A stretch of 8,090 nucleotides of DNA, from positions 1 through 8,090 of the forward strand of contig JAQGOD010000163.1 of the NCBI GenBank assembly GCA_028293775.1, read 5' to 3'. The translations under genes were made by a program, and so were the position numbers. The stretch comes from Gammaproteobacteria bacterium (lineage in GTDB: Bacteria; Pseudomonadota; Gammaproteobacteria; Steroidobacterales; Steroidobacteraceae). A model generated the notes under the pieces. The model was given only the letters and a program-made list of their open reading frames with translations. It had not been told where the DNA came from and searched no databases. Positions 1 through 8,090 of this stretch are shown here, in pieces; within the stretch, counting starts at the first letter, position 1; each line of letters opens with the position of its first letter.

Positions 1-1
1 T

Positions 2-268
2 CCCAACTATGCGATTGCGCGCGCCATCTACTTTCGGAAAATCGGCCGCGGCGGCGAAGGGTTTTTCCAATTTCCCGCCTATGTCGGCATGTCGTTGGAA
101 ATGGGGAACGTGTGGCAGCAGCGCAGCGCTATGAGTTTCGGCTCCGCGCACAAGGACAGCTCGCTGTTCCTGGCGTTCGATACCTTTTTAGGTCCCGTGT
201 ACTTGGGGTCCGGGTACGACACCGCCGGGCACAGCGCCTACTATTTGTTCCTTGGGCGAACGTTCTGA
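2..268 (+). CDS. Patatin-like phospholipase with C-terminal outer-membrane beta-barrel (3' end only)
   Basis: Only the last 88 codons are in the window, read in frame from base 2 to the TGA at 266-268. The translation has alternating hydrophobic beta-strand segments (for example PAYVGMSLEMGNVW, SSLFLAFDTFLGPVYLGSGY and SAYYLFLGRTF) and ends in a C-terminal Phe, as expected of an outer-membrane barrel's terminal strand. The order 'GMSLEMGNVW ... FLAFDTFLGPVYLG ... YYLFLGR.F' resembles the tail of RssA/PlpD-type proteins (type Vd autotransporters), in which an N-terminal patatin lipase with a Ser-Asp dyad is followed by a POTRA domain and a BamA-like barrel. The lipase part lies upstream of the window, so enzyme activity cannot be judged. 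A barrel protein of the BamA/TamA family without a lipase is the main alternative. The gene converges with the small minus-strand gene, leaving 4 nt between stops. Confidence 0.75.
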   Translation, partial: PNYAIARAIYFRKIGRGGEGFFQFPAYVGMSLEMGNVWQQRSAMSFGSAHKDSSLFLAFDTFLGPVYLGSGYDTAGHSAYYLFLGRTF

Positions 269-272
269 AGCT

Positions 273-539
273 TTAGAAGCTGCGGCTTTCACCCAGTTTC
301 TCCACCTTCTCGAACACCAGCGCCGGCTGGTCCCCGATGCGAGAATATTCGTGCTTGCGGGACATGTCCTCGAGCACGCGATCGCGTTCTGCAGCGGTAA
401 AGAACCAATGGGTTTTTTGCCAATCGACGCCGACCAGCTTGGCGAATGGGTCGCCCTGGCGCAGCCGCACTCGGATGCCGTAAGGCTGCGGCAACACCGG
501 GATGGTGCGAATCATGTTCTGCGGGTTTGCAATTCCCAT
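273..539 (-). CDS. Small conserved-looking protein of unknown function (88 aa)
   Basis: I do not recognise a named family. The product is 88 aa, soluble, with no signal peptide or membrane segment. It has a basic, proline-rich N-terminal part (IRTIPVLPQPYGIRVRLRQG, residues 10-29), then an aromatic 'DPFAKLVGVDWQKTHWFFTAAERD' stretch (30-53) and a charged 'DMSRKHEYSRIGDQPALVFEKVEK' C-terminal part (58-81). This composition looks like real protein, and it fits the gap between the patatin gene and parE exactly. My impression is that similar short proteins occur in Xanthomonadales-like genomes, but that is memory, not a search. The frame has a TGA seven codons before the ATG at 539, so that is the first possible ATG. 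Met9 (ATG at 513-515) is an alternative start, and neither has a strong Shine-Dalgarno sequence. It is divergent from parE and convergent with the patatin gene. No function is proposed. Confidence 0.7.
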   Translation of the reverse strand: MGIANPQNMIRTIPVLPQPYGIRVRLRQGDPFAKLVGVDWQKTHWFFTAAERDRVLEDMSRKHEYSRIGDQPALVFEKVEKLGESRSF

Positions 540-595
540 GCAGTGAAGATAGCCGAATCAGGCATCGGGTACCAGTAATCCAACGCTGCCGCGCG

Positions 596-604
596 TGCTA
601 AACT
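596..604 (+). promoter_or_regulatory. Candidate extended -10 promoter for parE-parC
   Basis: The sequence TGCTAAACT matches an extended -10 (TGnTAnanT) in the 92-nt spacer between the divergent small gene and parE. It would start transcription about 20 nt before the parE ATG. No good -35 hexamer lies 16-18 nt upstream, which is tolerable for an extended -10 promoter. This is a visual match only. Confidence 0.35.
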
Positions 605-628
605 TCGCCGCCTTCGAAGATGAGGTAA

Positions 629-2518
<1,890 letters not shown>

Positions 2519-2532
2519 CGCGCCCTTAAGCC

Positions 2533-4785
2533 ATGAAGGATCAAGAACTGAATTTTGAGGGTGTCGAAAAAGAGCCGCTGAAGGCATTTGCCGAGCGCGC
2601 GTACCTGGATTATTCGATGTACGTCATCCTGGACCGTGCGCTGCCTCACTTAGGCGACGGACTGAAACCGGTGCAGCGGCGCATCGTGTATGCGATGAGC
2701 GAACTGGGGCTCGCCGCCGGCGCGAAGCACAAAAAGTCCGCGCGCACGGTCGGCGATGTGATCGGCAAGTTCCATCCGCACGGCGACTCCGCCTGCTATG
2801 AGGCCATGGTGCACATGGCGCAGGATTTCGCGTACCGCTATCCCATTGTGGACGGGCAGGGCAACTGGGGCTCGACGGATGATCCGAAATCCTTCGCTGC
2901 GATGCGCTACACCGAATCGCGGCTCACTCGCTATGCCGATCTGCTGCTGCAGGAATTGGCGGCGAGCACGGTGGACTGGGCGCCGAATTTCGATGGGTCC
3001 CTCGAGGAACCCACGATGCTGCCGGCACGGGTGCCGAATCTGCTGCTGAATGGCGGTTCCGGCATTGCGGTGGGCATGGCCACCGACATTCCGCCCCACA
3101 ATTTGCGCGAAGTGGTCAAAGCCTGCGTCGCCTTGCTGGACGATCCGGATTTAAGCACCCGTAAGATCATGGCGCACGTCAAGGGACCGGATTTGCCGAC
3201 CGGCGGGGAGATCGTTTCGCCGCGCGATGAGTTGGTTCAGATGTACGAAACCGGTTCGGGCAGTTTCAAGGCTCGCGCGACCTATGAAATCGAGGATGGC
3301 GAAATCGTGATCGATGCGCTGCCCTTCCAGGTGTCGGGCAGCAAGGTGCTCGAGCAGATCGGTGCACAGATGCAGCAGAAGAAGCTGCCGATGGTCGAGG
3401 ACATCCGCGACGAGTCCGATCACGAGAATCCGACGCGCTTAGTGGTGGTGCCGAAATCCAACCGTGTGGACCTTCCCGGACTGATGGCGCACTTGTTCGC
3501 GACCACCGATCTCGAGCGCAATTACCGCGTGAACATCAATGTCATCGCCCTCGACGGGCGTCCGCGGGTGATGGGACTCAAAGAGCTGCTGCTGGAATGG
3601 CTGGAGTTTCGCAAGTCCACGGTGAGCCGCCGTCTCAATCATCGGCTGGCAAAGCTCAATGCGCGGTTGCACATCCTCGACGGAATGCTGATCGCCTATT
3701 TGAATCTCGATGAGGTGATCCGCATCGTGCGCACCGAAGATGAGCCAAAACTCAAGCTCATCAAGCGCTTCAAGCTATCCGACAGCCAAGCCGAAGAGAT
3801 TCTGGAGACCAAATTACGGCGCCTCGCCAAGCTCGAGGAGATGAAAATCCGCGACGAGCAGAAAAAGCTCGCCGAGGAGCGCGACGAGATCGAAAAGATT
3901 TTGAAAAGCAAAGCCAGGCTCACCAAGCTGGTGCGCGAGGAACTCTTGAGCGATGCGGAAGAGTTCGGCGATGAACGGCGCACGCGCTTGGTAGAGCGCG
4001 AAGCGGCGCAGGCAATTTCCGCCACGGAATTGCTCACCAGCGAGCCGACGACCGTCATACTGTCCCGCCTTGGCTGGGTGCGTGCCGCCAAGGGGCATGA
4101 CATCGATGCGCGCGCCTTGAGCTACAAGAGCGGCGATGAGTATCAGGCATCCGCCAAAGGGCGCAACTTGCAGCAGGCCGTGTTCGTGGATTCCACGGGG
4201 CGCGCCTACGGCTTGGACGCGCATCAGCTGCCCGCTGCCCGCGGTTACGGCGAGCCGCTCTCCGGTACGGTCGATCCGCCCGACGGGGCAACGTTTGCCG
4301 CCGTGCTGATCGGCGAACCGGACGATTTGTGGCTGCTGGCGAGCGATGCCGGCTATGGATTTGCCGTACGCTTGAAGGAAATGTATGCGCGCAACAAGAA
4401 AGGCAAATCGGTGCTGAAGGTGCCGGAAAATGCGCTGGTTTTACCCGCGCAGCCCGTAGGCAACCCATCGGCCCTTGCGGTCTTCGTCAACAATGATGGC
4501 GAAGTACTGGCCTTGCCGGTGAACCAAATCGAAGAGATGGGCGCGGGGAAGGGACAAAATCTCTATGGAATCCCAGGCAAGAAATCCGCCGAACGCGATG
4601 AGTATCTGGTGGCAATGGCAGTGGTGGCGCCCGGGGAAATCTTGACGATCTATAGCGGCAATAGCGCGCCGATGAAGCTCAAGTTCGAGGAACTCAAACA
4701 GTTTCAGGACAAGAAGGGCCAGCGCCGTCAAAGGTTCTCGCGCGCTTACAAGCAGGTCGATCGGCTCGAAGTATCGGCGGCGTAA
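2533..4785 (+). CDS. parC: DNA topoisomerase IV subunit A (ParC)
   Basis: ParC is the DNA breakage-reunion subunit of topoisomerase IV and works as a ParC2ParE2 tetramer. The 750 aa compare with 752 in E. coli. The winged-helix/tower breakage domain contains [11 protein letters not shown] (45-55), [12 protein letters not shown] (81-92) and [10 protein letters not shown] (122-131), with catalytic Tyr126 preceded by Arg125. The DNA-bending isoleucine is Ile178 in [17 protein letters not shown] charged coiled-coil region with the exit gate spans about 360-490. A beta-pinwheel DNA-wrapping C-terminal domain starts near 505 ([20 protein letters not shown]). Ser86 and Glu90, equivalent to E. coli S80 and E84, are the wild-type quinolone-target residues. 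A TAA two codons upstream of the ATG excludes an N-terminal extension. The upstream CTTAAGCC is a poor Shine-Dalgarno sequence, suggesting translational coupling to parE. The gene converges with the FimX-like gene, 18 nt between stops. Confidence 0.98.
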   Translation: MKDQELNFEGVEKEPLKAFAERAYLDYSMYVILDRALPHLGDGLKPVQRRIVYAMSELGLAAGAKHKKSARTVGDVIGKFHPHGDSACYEAMVHMAQDFAYRYPIVDGQGNWGSTDDPKSFAAMRYTESRLTRYADLLLQELAASTVDWAPNFDGSLEEPTMLPARVPNLLLNGGSGIAVGMATDIPPHNLREVVKACVALLDDPDLSTRKIMAHVKGPDLPTGGEIVSPRDELVQMYETGSGSFKARATYEIEDGEIVIDALPFQVSGSKVLEQIGAQMQQKKLPMVEDIRDESDHENPTRLVVVPKSNRVDLPGLMAHLFATTDLERNYRVNINVIALDGRPRVMGLKELLLEWLEFRKSTVSRRLNHRLAKLNARLHILDGMLIAYLNLDEVIRIVRTEDEPKLKLIKRFKLSDSQAEEILETKLRRLAKLEEMKIRDEQKKLAEERDEIEKILKSKARLTKLVREELLSDAEEFGDERRTRLVEREAAQAISATELLTSEPTTVILSRLGWVRAAKGHDIDARALSYKSGDEYQASAKGRNLQQAVFVDSTGRAYGLDAHQLPAARGYGEPLSGTVDPPDGATFAAVLIGEPDDLWLLASDAGYGFAVRLKEMYARNKKGKSVLKVPENALVLPAQPVGNPSALAVFVNNDGEVLALPVNQIEEMGAGKGQNLYGIPGKKSAERDEYLVAMAVVAPGEILTIYSGNSAPMKLKFEELKQFQDKKGQRRQRFSRAYKQVDRLEVSAA

Positions 4786-4803
4786 TTCGCGCGCGTTAGG
4801 CTC

Positions 4804-6864
4804 CTATCTGTCGCCCGACATGGTCACGTCCTCCGGGGCGTTCACGAAATAGCCTTGGATGAACTCGATACCCAGCTGCCACAGCACCGCCATGGTGTTC
4901 GCGTCCTCGACGCGTTCGGCGATCGTTTCGATGCCTTTGCGTTTCGCGGCTTCGACCAGCCCCTTGACGCGTTGCTGCTGGATCTGATTCGTCGAGAGGC
5001 CCTGCATCAAGGAGCCGTCCACCTTGATGAAGTTCATCTCGATGTCGTTCAGCAGCTTCAAGGGGTCGCGCCCGGTGCCGAAATGCTCCAGCGCGAAGCG
5101 AAAGCCGAGCTTGCGCAAGTTCTCCGCCAGCTCCTTGGTCGGGCGCACATACTGATTCGCGAGTTCCTCGGTCACCTGCATGCAGATGCGTTTCGGCTCG
5201 ATTTTCAGCGACTTCAGCTGCGTGTCGAGCCAGGGCAGCAAAGTCTTGTCGAGCACGGTGTCCTTGGAGAGGCGCACGAAGATGCAGGAAGCCTTGCGAT
5301 TTGCGGCGAATGACATCGAGGCGCCCACCACCCAGCGATCGATATTCTTCATTAAATCATTGCGCTCGGCCGCGGCGATGAACTCGGCCGGCAGCACTTC
5401 GTTGCCCTGTTCATCGAGCATGCGCACCAGCACATCGAACATACCCTTGTCCTCGCCAAGCAAGCTGGCGATCGGCTGCTGCACCAGACGGAAGCGATTT
5501 TCCATCAGGGCACTCTTGATATGCCTTACCCAGATCTTGTCATAGGCCTGCACCCGGGTATCGGTGTCGGATTTGTCCACCACGTACATTTGGTTGCCGC
5601 CCAGCTCGCGGCCTCGCCGAGTGGCGCTCACCGCGTCCGTGATGGCGGCCCCTACATCGGGATTGGTAGGCGGCAACAACCCCAAGCCGACGGTTACCGT
5701 GGCCGATAAGGTCTTGTCATCGAACACGAAAACATGTGAATGCACGCGCTTGACGATGTTCTCAGCCCAAGTCTCCACGTCCTTGGCGGTGCCGCGATCG
5801 AGCATCACGAGGATGCCGTTGCCGCCAAAGCGTCCGCATAAATCGGTGCTGGTCAATTGCGAGCGCAGCAGTTCGGCGAGCTGCGCCATGAAATCCTCGC
5901 TCGCGAGCACACCGATGGAATGCTGAATGTCGATGAAGCGGTCGGGTTTCAAGTGTGCGATCTGACGCACACCGCCCTTCATGTTCTGCGCGGCGCGCTC
6001 GCGCATCGCGGCGGTCAAATAGCGCTGCTGTAGAAATTGCGTCGTGGCATCGTTCTTGACCGCATCGGCGAGCTGCACTTCCAGATCGCGGTCTTTCTTG
6101 TGCAGCGCCGAAATGGCGATGCGCACCGCAGGTTCGTTGTCGTAGTCTGCGCGCGTCAGGACCAATTCCAGAGCCAAACTCGAGCCATCCGACAGCAATG
6201 CCTGCACCTTCAAGCCGTGGCCCTCCCACTTGCCCTGCAAACAGGCCACCAACGCGCCTTTGAGGGCGGGGTGCGTCTCCTGCTCGAACAGATCCATGAG
6301 CGGCGTGCCGGTTAGGGCGTCGTTTTCGGAGTAGCCGAACAGTTCGAGCCACGCGCGGTTCGCATCGACGATGATGCCTTCCTGCACGTGGGTAATCGCA
6401 TCGGCGGAGCCTTCCAAAAAATTTTGCAGCTGTTCTCGATATTCGCGCGCCGAGGACAGCGTCGTCGAGAGTGCCCGTTCCAGTCGATGGGAGCGCAGCT
6501 CGCGGCTGGCGACCGATTGCAGACGACTTCGGTTGGCGAGGGTGACGACGTCCTGGCATCCCAAACGCATCGCCTCCGCGATTGCCGCCTCATCGACGCT
6601 CTCGCGCATCACCAGCACCGGCATGCCCGGCGCGGTCTGTTGCTTCACCTTCATGATGGAAGCCAGATCCACGCTGAGCTCATCGATAAACACGATCAGC
6701 ATTTCAGGATTGAGCTGGGTGAGGGCGTCGCCCAAATCGCTGGCATCGGGCAGCCAGGTACAGTGCACGGGATGGCCGGCTTTGCGCAGCGTGCTGTTGA
6801 TGGCCTCAACGTGGTCCTGGGACCTCGTCATGACAATCATCGGAACTGCACCCTGTTCGCTCAC
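4804..6864 (-). CDS. fimX: FimX-like c-di-GMP effector: REC-PAS-GGDEF-EAL, all signature sites degenerate
   Basis: With the GTG start at 6864 the product is 686 aa, close to Pseudomonas FimX (about 690). Residues 10-130 look like a receiver domain lacking the usual N-terminal acidic pair and the C-terminal Lys. PAS covers about 143-255 (SADAITHVQEGIIVDANRAWLELFGY). The GGDEF-type domain (about 265-435) has GGNGI (347-351) instead of GGDEF. The EAL domain (about 445-680) has DVL (477-479) for EAL and EHFGTG (593-598) for DDFGTG, but keeps KVDG (614-617), AERVE (649-653) and a FIQGYF end. Inferred role: a c-di-GMP receptor through the EAL fold, with no cyclase or phosphodiesterase activity. In Pseudomonas and Xanthomonas, FimX proteins act this way in type IV pilus assembly and twitching, often with PilZ-type partners. 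No pilus gene is in view. An in-frame ATG at 6936 (710 aa) lies upstream of the likely promoter, and an ATG at 6840 (678 aa) is also possible. Confidence 0.85.
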   Translation of the reverse strand: MSEQGAVPMIVMTRSQDHVEAINSTLRKAGHPVHCTWLPDASDLGDALTQLNPEMLIVFIDELSVDLASIMKVKQQTAPGMPVLVMRESVDEAAIAEAMRLGCQDVVTLANRSRLQSVASRELRSHRLERALSTTLSSAREYREQLQNFLEGSADAITHVQEGIIVDANRAWLELFGYSENDALTGTPLMDLFEQETHPALKGALVACLQGKWEGHGLKVQALLSDGSSLALELVLTRADYDNEPAVRIAISALHKKDRDLEVQLADAVKNDATTQFLQQRYLTAAMRERAAQNMKGGVRQIAHLKPDRFIDIQHSIGVLASEDFMAQLAELLRSQLTSTDLCGRFGGNGILVMLDRGTAKDVETWAENIVKRVHSHVFVFDDKTLSATVTVGLGLLPPTNPDVGAAITDAVSATRRGRELGGNQMYVVDKSDTDTRVQAYDKIWVRHIKSALMENRFRLVQQPIASLLGEDKGMFDVLVRMLDEQGNEVLPAEFIAAAERNDLMKNIDRWVVGASMSFAANRKASCIFVRLSKDTVLDKTLLPWLDTQLKSLKIEPKRICMQVTEELANQYVRPTKELAENLRKLGFRFALEHFGTGRDPLKLLNDIEMNFIKVDGSLMQGLSTNQIQQQRVKGLVEAAKRKGIETIAERVEDANTMAVLWQLGIEFIQGYFVNAPEDVTMSGDR

Positions 6865-6873
6865 CTGGCAAAA

Positions 6874-6878
6874 TCCTC
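6874..6878 (-). promoter_or_regulatory. Ribosome binding site favouring the GTG start of the FimX-like gene
   Basis: On the minus strand this reads GAGGA, 9 nt before GTG at 6862-6864. The alternative ATG at 6838-6840 has only a weaker AGGG about 10 nt upstream. The far-upstream ATG at 6936 would place the start before the predicted promoter. This is why the GTG start was chosen. Confidence 0.55.
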
Positions 6879-6894
6879 GTAAAATCGGCGGCAA

Positions 6895-6903
6895 AGTGTA
6901 ACA
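6895..6903 (-). promoter_or_regulatory. Candidate extended -10 promoter for the FimX-like gene
   Basis: On the minus strand this reads TGTTACACT, an extended -10 (TGnTACACT). Transcription would start near 6888, leaving a leader of roughly 24 nt before the GTG start. No strong -35 is seen at 17 nt. A TTGACG lies further upstream (near 6930-6935 on the plus strand), too far for standard spacing to this -10. Confidence 0.4.
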
Positions 6904-6956
6904 CCTTAAAACCAGCCATTCTGGGACGGGCGTCAAGGCGAGTTATTTCGGCCGAC

Positions 6957-6986
6957 TGGCCACAACCCTTGAGTTGCGGCTATGAT
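6957..6986 (+). promoter_or_regulatory. Candidate sigma-70 promoter for efp
   Basis: A clear -10 hexamer, TATGAT, sits at 6981-6986, followed by a GC-rich start region (ACGCGCCC) typical of strongly expressed translation genes. The -35 is poor: the nearest by position is TGGCCA at 6957-6962 (18-nt spacer). The predicted leader is only about 20 nt, ending in GAGG (7003-7006) 6 nt before the ATG. The promoter is divergent from that of the FimX-like gene, roughly 90-100 bp between predicted starts. Confidence 0.5.
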
Positions 6987-7012
6987 ACGCGCCCTTCAAC
7001 TCGAGGCCTTCG

Positions 7013-7582
7013 ATGGCTAACTACAGCACCAACGAATTCAAATCCGGCCTGAAGATTCTCATCGACGGCGACCCGTATGCGATCGTCGAGAATGAGATGG
7101 TCAAGCCCGGCAAGGGCCAGGCGTTCAACCGGGTGCGGGTCCGCAACCTCAAGACCGGCCGCACCATAGAGCGCACCTGGAAGTCCGGGGACACCGTCGA
7201 AGCGGCCGACGTCGTCGATACCGACATGCAGTATTTGTACAGCGACGGGGATTTCTTCCACTTCATGGTGCCCGATACCTTCGAGCAGCTCACCGCATCC
7301 AAACAGGCCGTGGGCGACGGCGCTCAGTGGCTCAAGGACGGCACCATCTGCGTGGTCACGCTGTGGAACGGCGTGCCGCTTCAAGTCACTCCCCCGGCGC
7401 ACATGGAACTCAAAGTGGTCGAGACCGATCCGGGTGTTCGCGGCGATACGGCGACCGGCGGCTCGAAGCCCGCGAAGCTGGAAACCGGCGCAATGGTGCG
7501 CGTACCGCTGTTCATCAACGAGGGTGAAATATTGCGCATCGATACCCGCACGGGCGAGTATTTATCGCGCGGCAAAGGCTGA
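7013..7582 (+). CDS. efp: Elongation factor P (EF-P)
   Basis: EF-P binds between the ribosomal P and E sites and rescues ribosomes stalled on consecutive prolines. The 189 aa match the usual length (E. coli 188). The N-terminal KOW-like domain (about 1-65) has [20 protein letters not shown], with Lys34 at the loop tip in PGKGQ. This is the lysine that receives beta-lysine from EpmA in the E. coli-type pathway. Two OB-fold domains follow. Domain II (about 66-128) contains [20 protein letters not shown], and domain III ends with the EF-P signature region [31 protein letters not shown] (157-187). The start is supported by GAGG at 7003-7006. The gene converges with epmA, the modifying enzyme, so substrate and enzyme are adjacent but separately transcribed. 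A Lys rather than Arg at position 34 excludes the EarP/rhamnosylation type. Confidence 0.98.
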   Translation: MANYSTNEFKSGLKILIDGDPYAIVENEMVKPGKGQAFNRVRVRNLKTGRTIERTWKSGDTVEAADVVDTDMQYLYSDGDFFHFMVPDTFEQLTASKQAVGDGAQWLKDGTICVVTLWNGVPLQVTPPAHMELKVVETDPGVRGDTATGGSKPAKLETGAMVRVPLFINEGEILRIDTRTGEYLSRGKG

Positions 7583-7587
7583 AGCTT

Positions 7588-7617
7588 TAGGGTCGCGTGC
7601 CGATCAGCGCGACGCTA
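7588..7617. terminator. Hairpin between efp and epmA, possible bidirectional terminator
   Basis: TAGGGTCGCG (7588-7597) can pair with CGCGACGCTA (7608-7617) around a 10-nt loop. Nine of ten pairs are Watson-Crick, with one internal G-G mismatch. It starts 5 nt after the efp stop, and its last three bases are the epmA stop codon in reverse. No T-tract follows on either strand, so it is not a textbook intrinsic terminator. It may block 3'-end degradation or limit read-through between the convergent genes. Confidence 0.4.
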
Positions 7618-8090
7618 CGCGTTGTCGATGCTGAACGATAGGGCATCGGCCAGTCGGTCCGCCCCGATTGCGATCGCCACCAGCCGGTCAAATCCGAGGG
7701 CCACGCCCGCGCATTCGGGCATTCCATGCTCGAGCGCAGCCAAAAGATTCTCATCCAACGGCGGTTGCATTTGGCCGCGCTCGGCACGCAAGTTCAAATC
7801 ATGGGCAAATCGGGCGCGCTGCTCTTGCGGCTGCACCAACTCGTGGAATCCATTCGCCAGTTCCAGACCATCCACATAGAGCTCGAAGCGCGCCGCCACG
7901 GGCGGACTCCCGGGTTTTAGACGCGCCAGCGCGGCCTGCGATGCGGGGTAGTCGCACACGAAACAGGGGCGCTCGCGGCCGAGCTGAGGCCCCACCACCA
8001 GGCCCATCAGCAAATCGAGTTTGGCATCACGGTCAAGTTGCGTCTCGCAGGCGATGCCGTGGCGCAGCGCCGCCTCCAAAAGTTCGGCGT
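7615..8090 (-). CDS. epmA: EF-P beta-lysyltransferase EpmA (PoxA/GenX/YjeA), C-terminal part
   Basis: EpmA is a shortened class II lysyl-tRNA synthetase paralogue without the anticodon-binding domain. It activates (R)-beta-lysine and attaches it to Lys34 of EF-P. The last 158 or so codons are present, reading off the right edge; codons upstream of 8079 stay open (…AELLEAALRHGIACETQL), so the true start is outside. Visible features are CFVCDYPASQAALARL, class II motif 2/active-site region FELYVDGLELANGFHELVQPQEQRARF, PLDENLLAALEHGMPECAGVALGFDRLVAIAIGADRLADALSFSIDNA including motif 3 (GVALGFDRL), and a stop directly after it. Ending at 'FSIDNA' close to motif 3 is as in E. coli EpmA (FSVDRA). 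'ELANGFHEL' with 'GMPECAGVALG' favours EpmA over LysS. The adjacent convergent efp is its substrate. EpmB, which supplies beta-lysine, is not in view. Confidence 0.95.
   Translation of the reverse strand, partial: AELLEAALRHGIACETQLDRDAKLDLLMGLVVGPQLGRERPCFVCDYPASQAALARLKPGSPPVAARFELYVDGLELANGFHELVQPQEQRARFAHDLNLRAERGQMQPPLDENLLAALEHGMPECAGVALGFDRLVAIAIGADRLADALSFSIDNA

Noticed and set aside
266..276. TGAAGCTTTAG occurs identically at 266-276 and 7580-7590, each beginning at a stop codon in a convergent junction
   Set aside because: An 11-base match is expected several times by chance in an 8-kb window. Flanking bases differ, and no shared structure was found.
252..578. 108-codon plus-strand frame opposite the small minus-strand gene
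   Set aside because: It begins inside the coding end of the patatin gene, and its product (His/Ala-rich, no motif) looks less protein-like than the 88-aa minus-strand frame. The choice is not absolute, and conservation analysis could settle it.
4783..4803. CGCGCGCG run between parC and the FimX-like gene as a terminator stem
   Set aside because: The self-complementary run is too short to form a stem with a real loop, and there is no T-tract.
5762..6559. 265-codon minus-strand frame inside the FimX-like gene
   Set aside because: It is a shifted reading of the same strand as the FimX-like gene, Arg/Pro-rich and without a motif. The PAS/GGDEF/EAL frame is clearly the coding one.
6904..6936. 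ATG at 6936 as the start of the FimX-like gene
   Set aside because: It lies upstream of the best promoter and ribosome-site candidates, and the extra residues do not fit a receiver domain.

Overview
This is a GC-rich, densely packed chromosomal window. It reads as a gammaproteobacterium, most likely from the Xanthomonadales/Nevskiales/Steroidobacter side of the class. That placement is inferred from protein resemblance: ParE and ParC read as E. coli-like topoisomerase IV along their whole length, a FimX-type type IV pilus regulator is present, and EF-P sits beside its lysyl-transferase EpmA. No phage, transposon, CRISPR, tRNA or rRNA signal is visible. This is core genome rather than an accessory island.

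Layout, left to right. (1) The 3' end of a plus-strand gene for a patatin-like phospholipase with a C-terminal outer-membrane beta-barrel (RssA/PlpD type). (2) A small minus-strand gene of unknown function (88 aa), converging on it with a 4-nt gap. (3) A roughly 90-nt divergent spacer, then the parE-parC pair on the plus strand (14-nt gap), encoding both subunits of topoisomerase IV. Both are full length, and the ParC quinolone-determining residues are in the susceptible form. (4) A convergent minus-strand gene for a four-domain FimX-like protein (degenerate receiver, PAS, degenerate GGDEF, degenerate EAL), whose stop lies 18 nt from that of parC. (5) A 148-nt divergent promoter region. (6) efp on the plus strand, encoding elongation factor P with the modifiable Lys34. 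(7) The 3' part of epmA on the minus strand, converging on efp. The short gap between them holds a hairpin whose 3' arm covers the epmA stop codon.

Three functional units can be read. Topoisomerase IV decatenates daughter chromosomes. EF-P and EpmA form an enzyme-substrate pair for translation through polyproline stretches. The FimX-like protein is predicted to sense c-di-GMP, probably for type IV pilus control, and not to make or degrade it. I see no convincing new multi-gene system. The items most worth a second look are the signature-site losses in the FimX-like protein, the small conserved-looking gene next to parE, and the efp/epmA/fimX arrangement.
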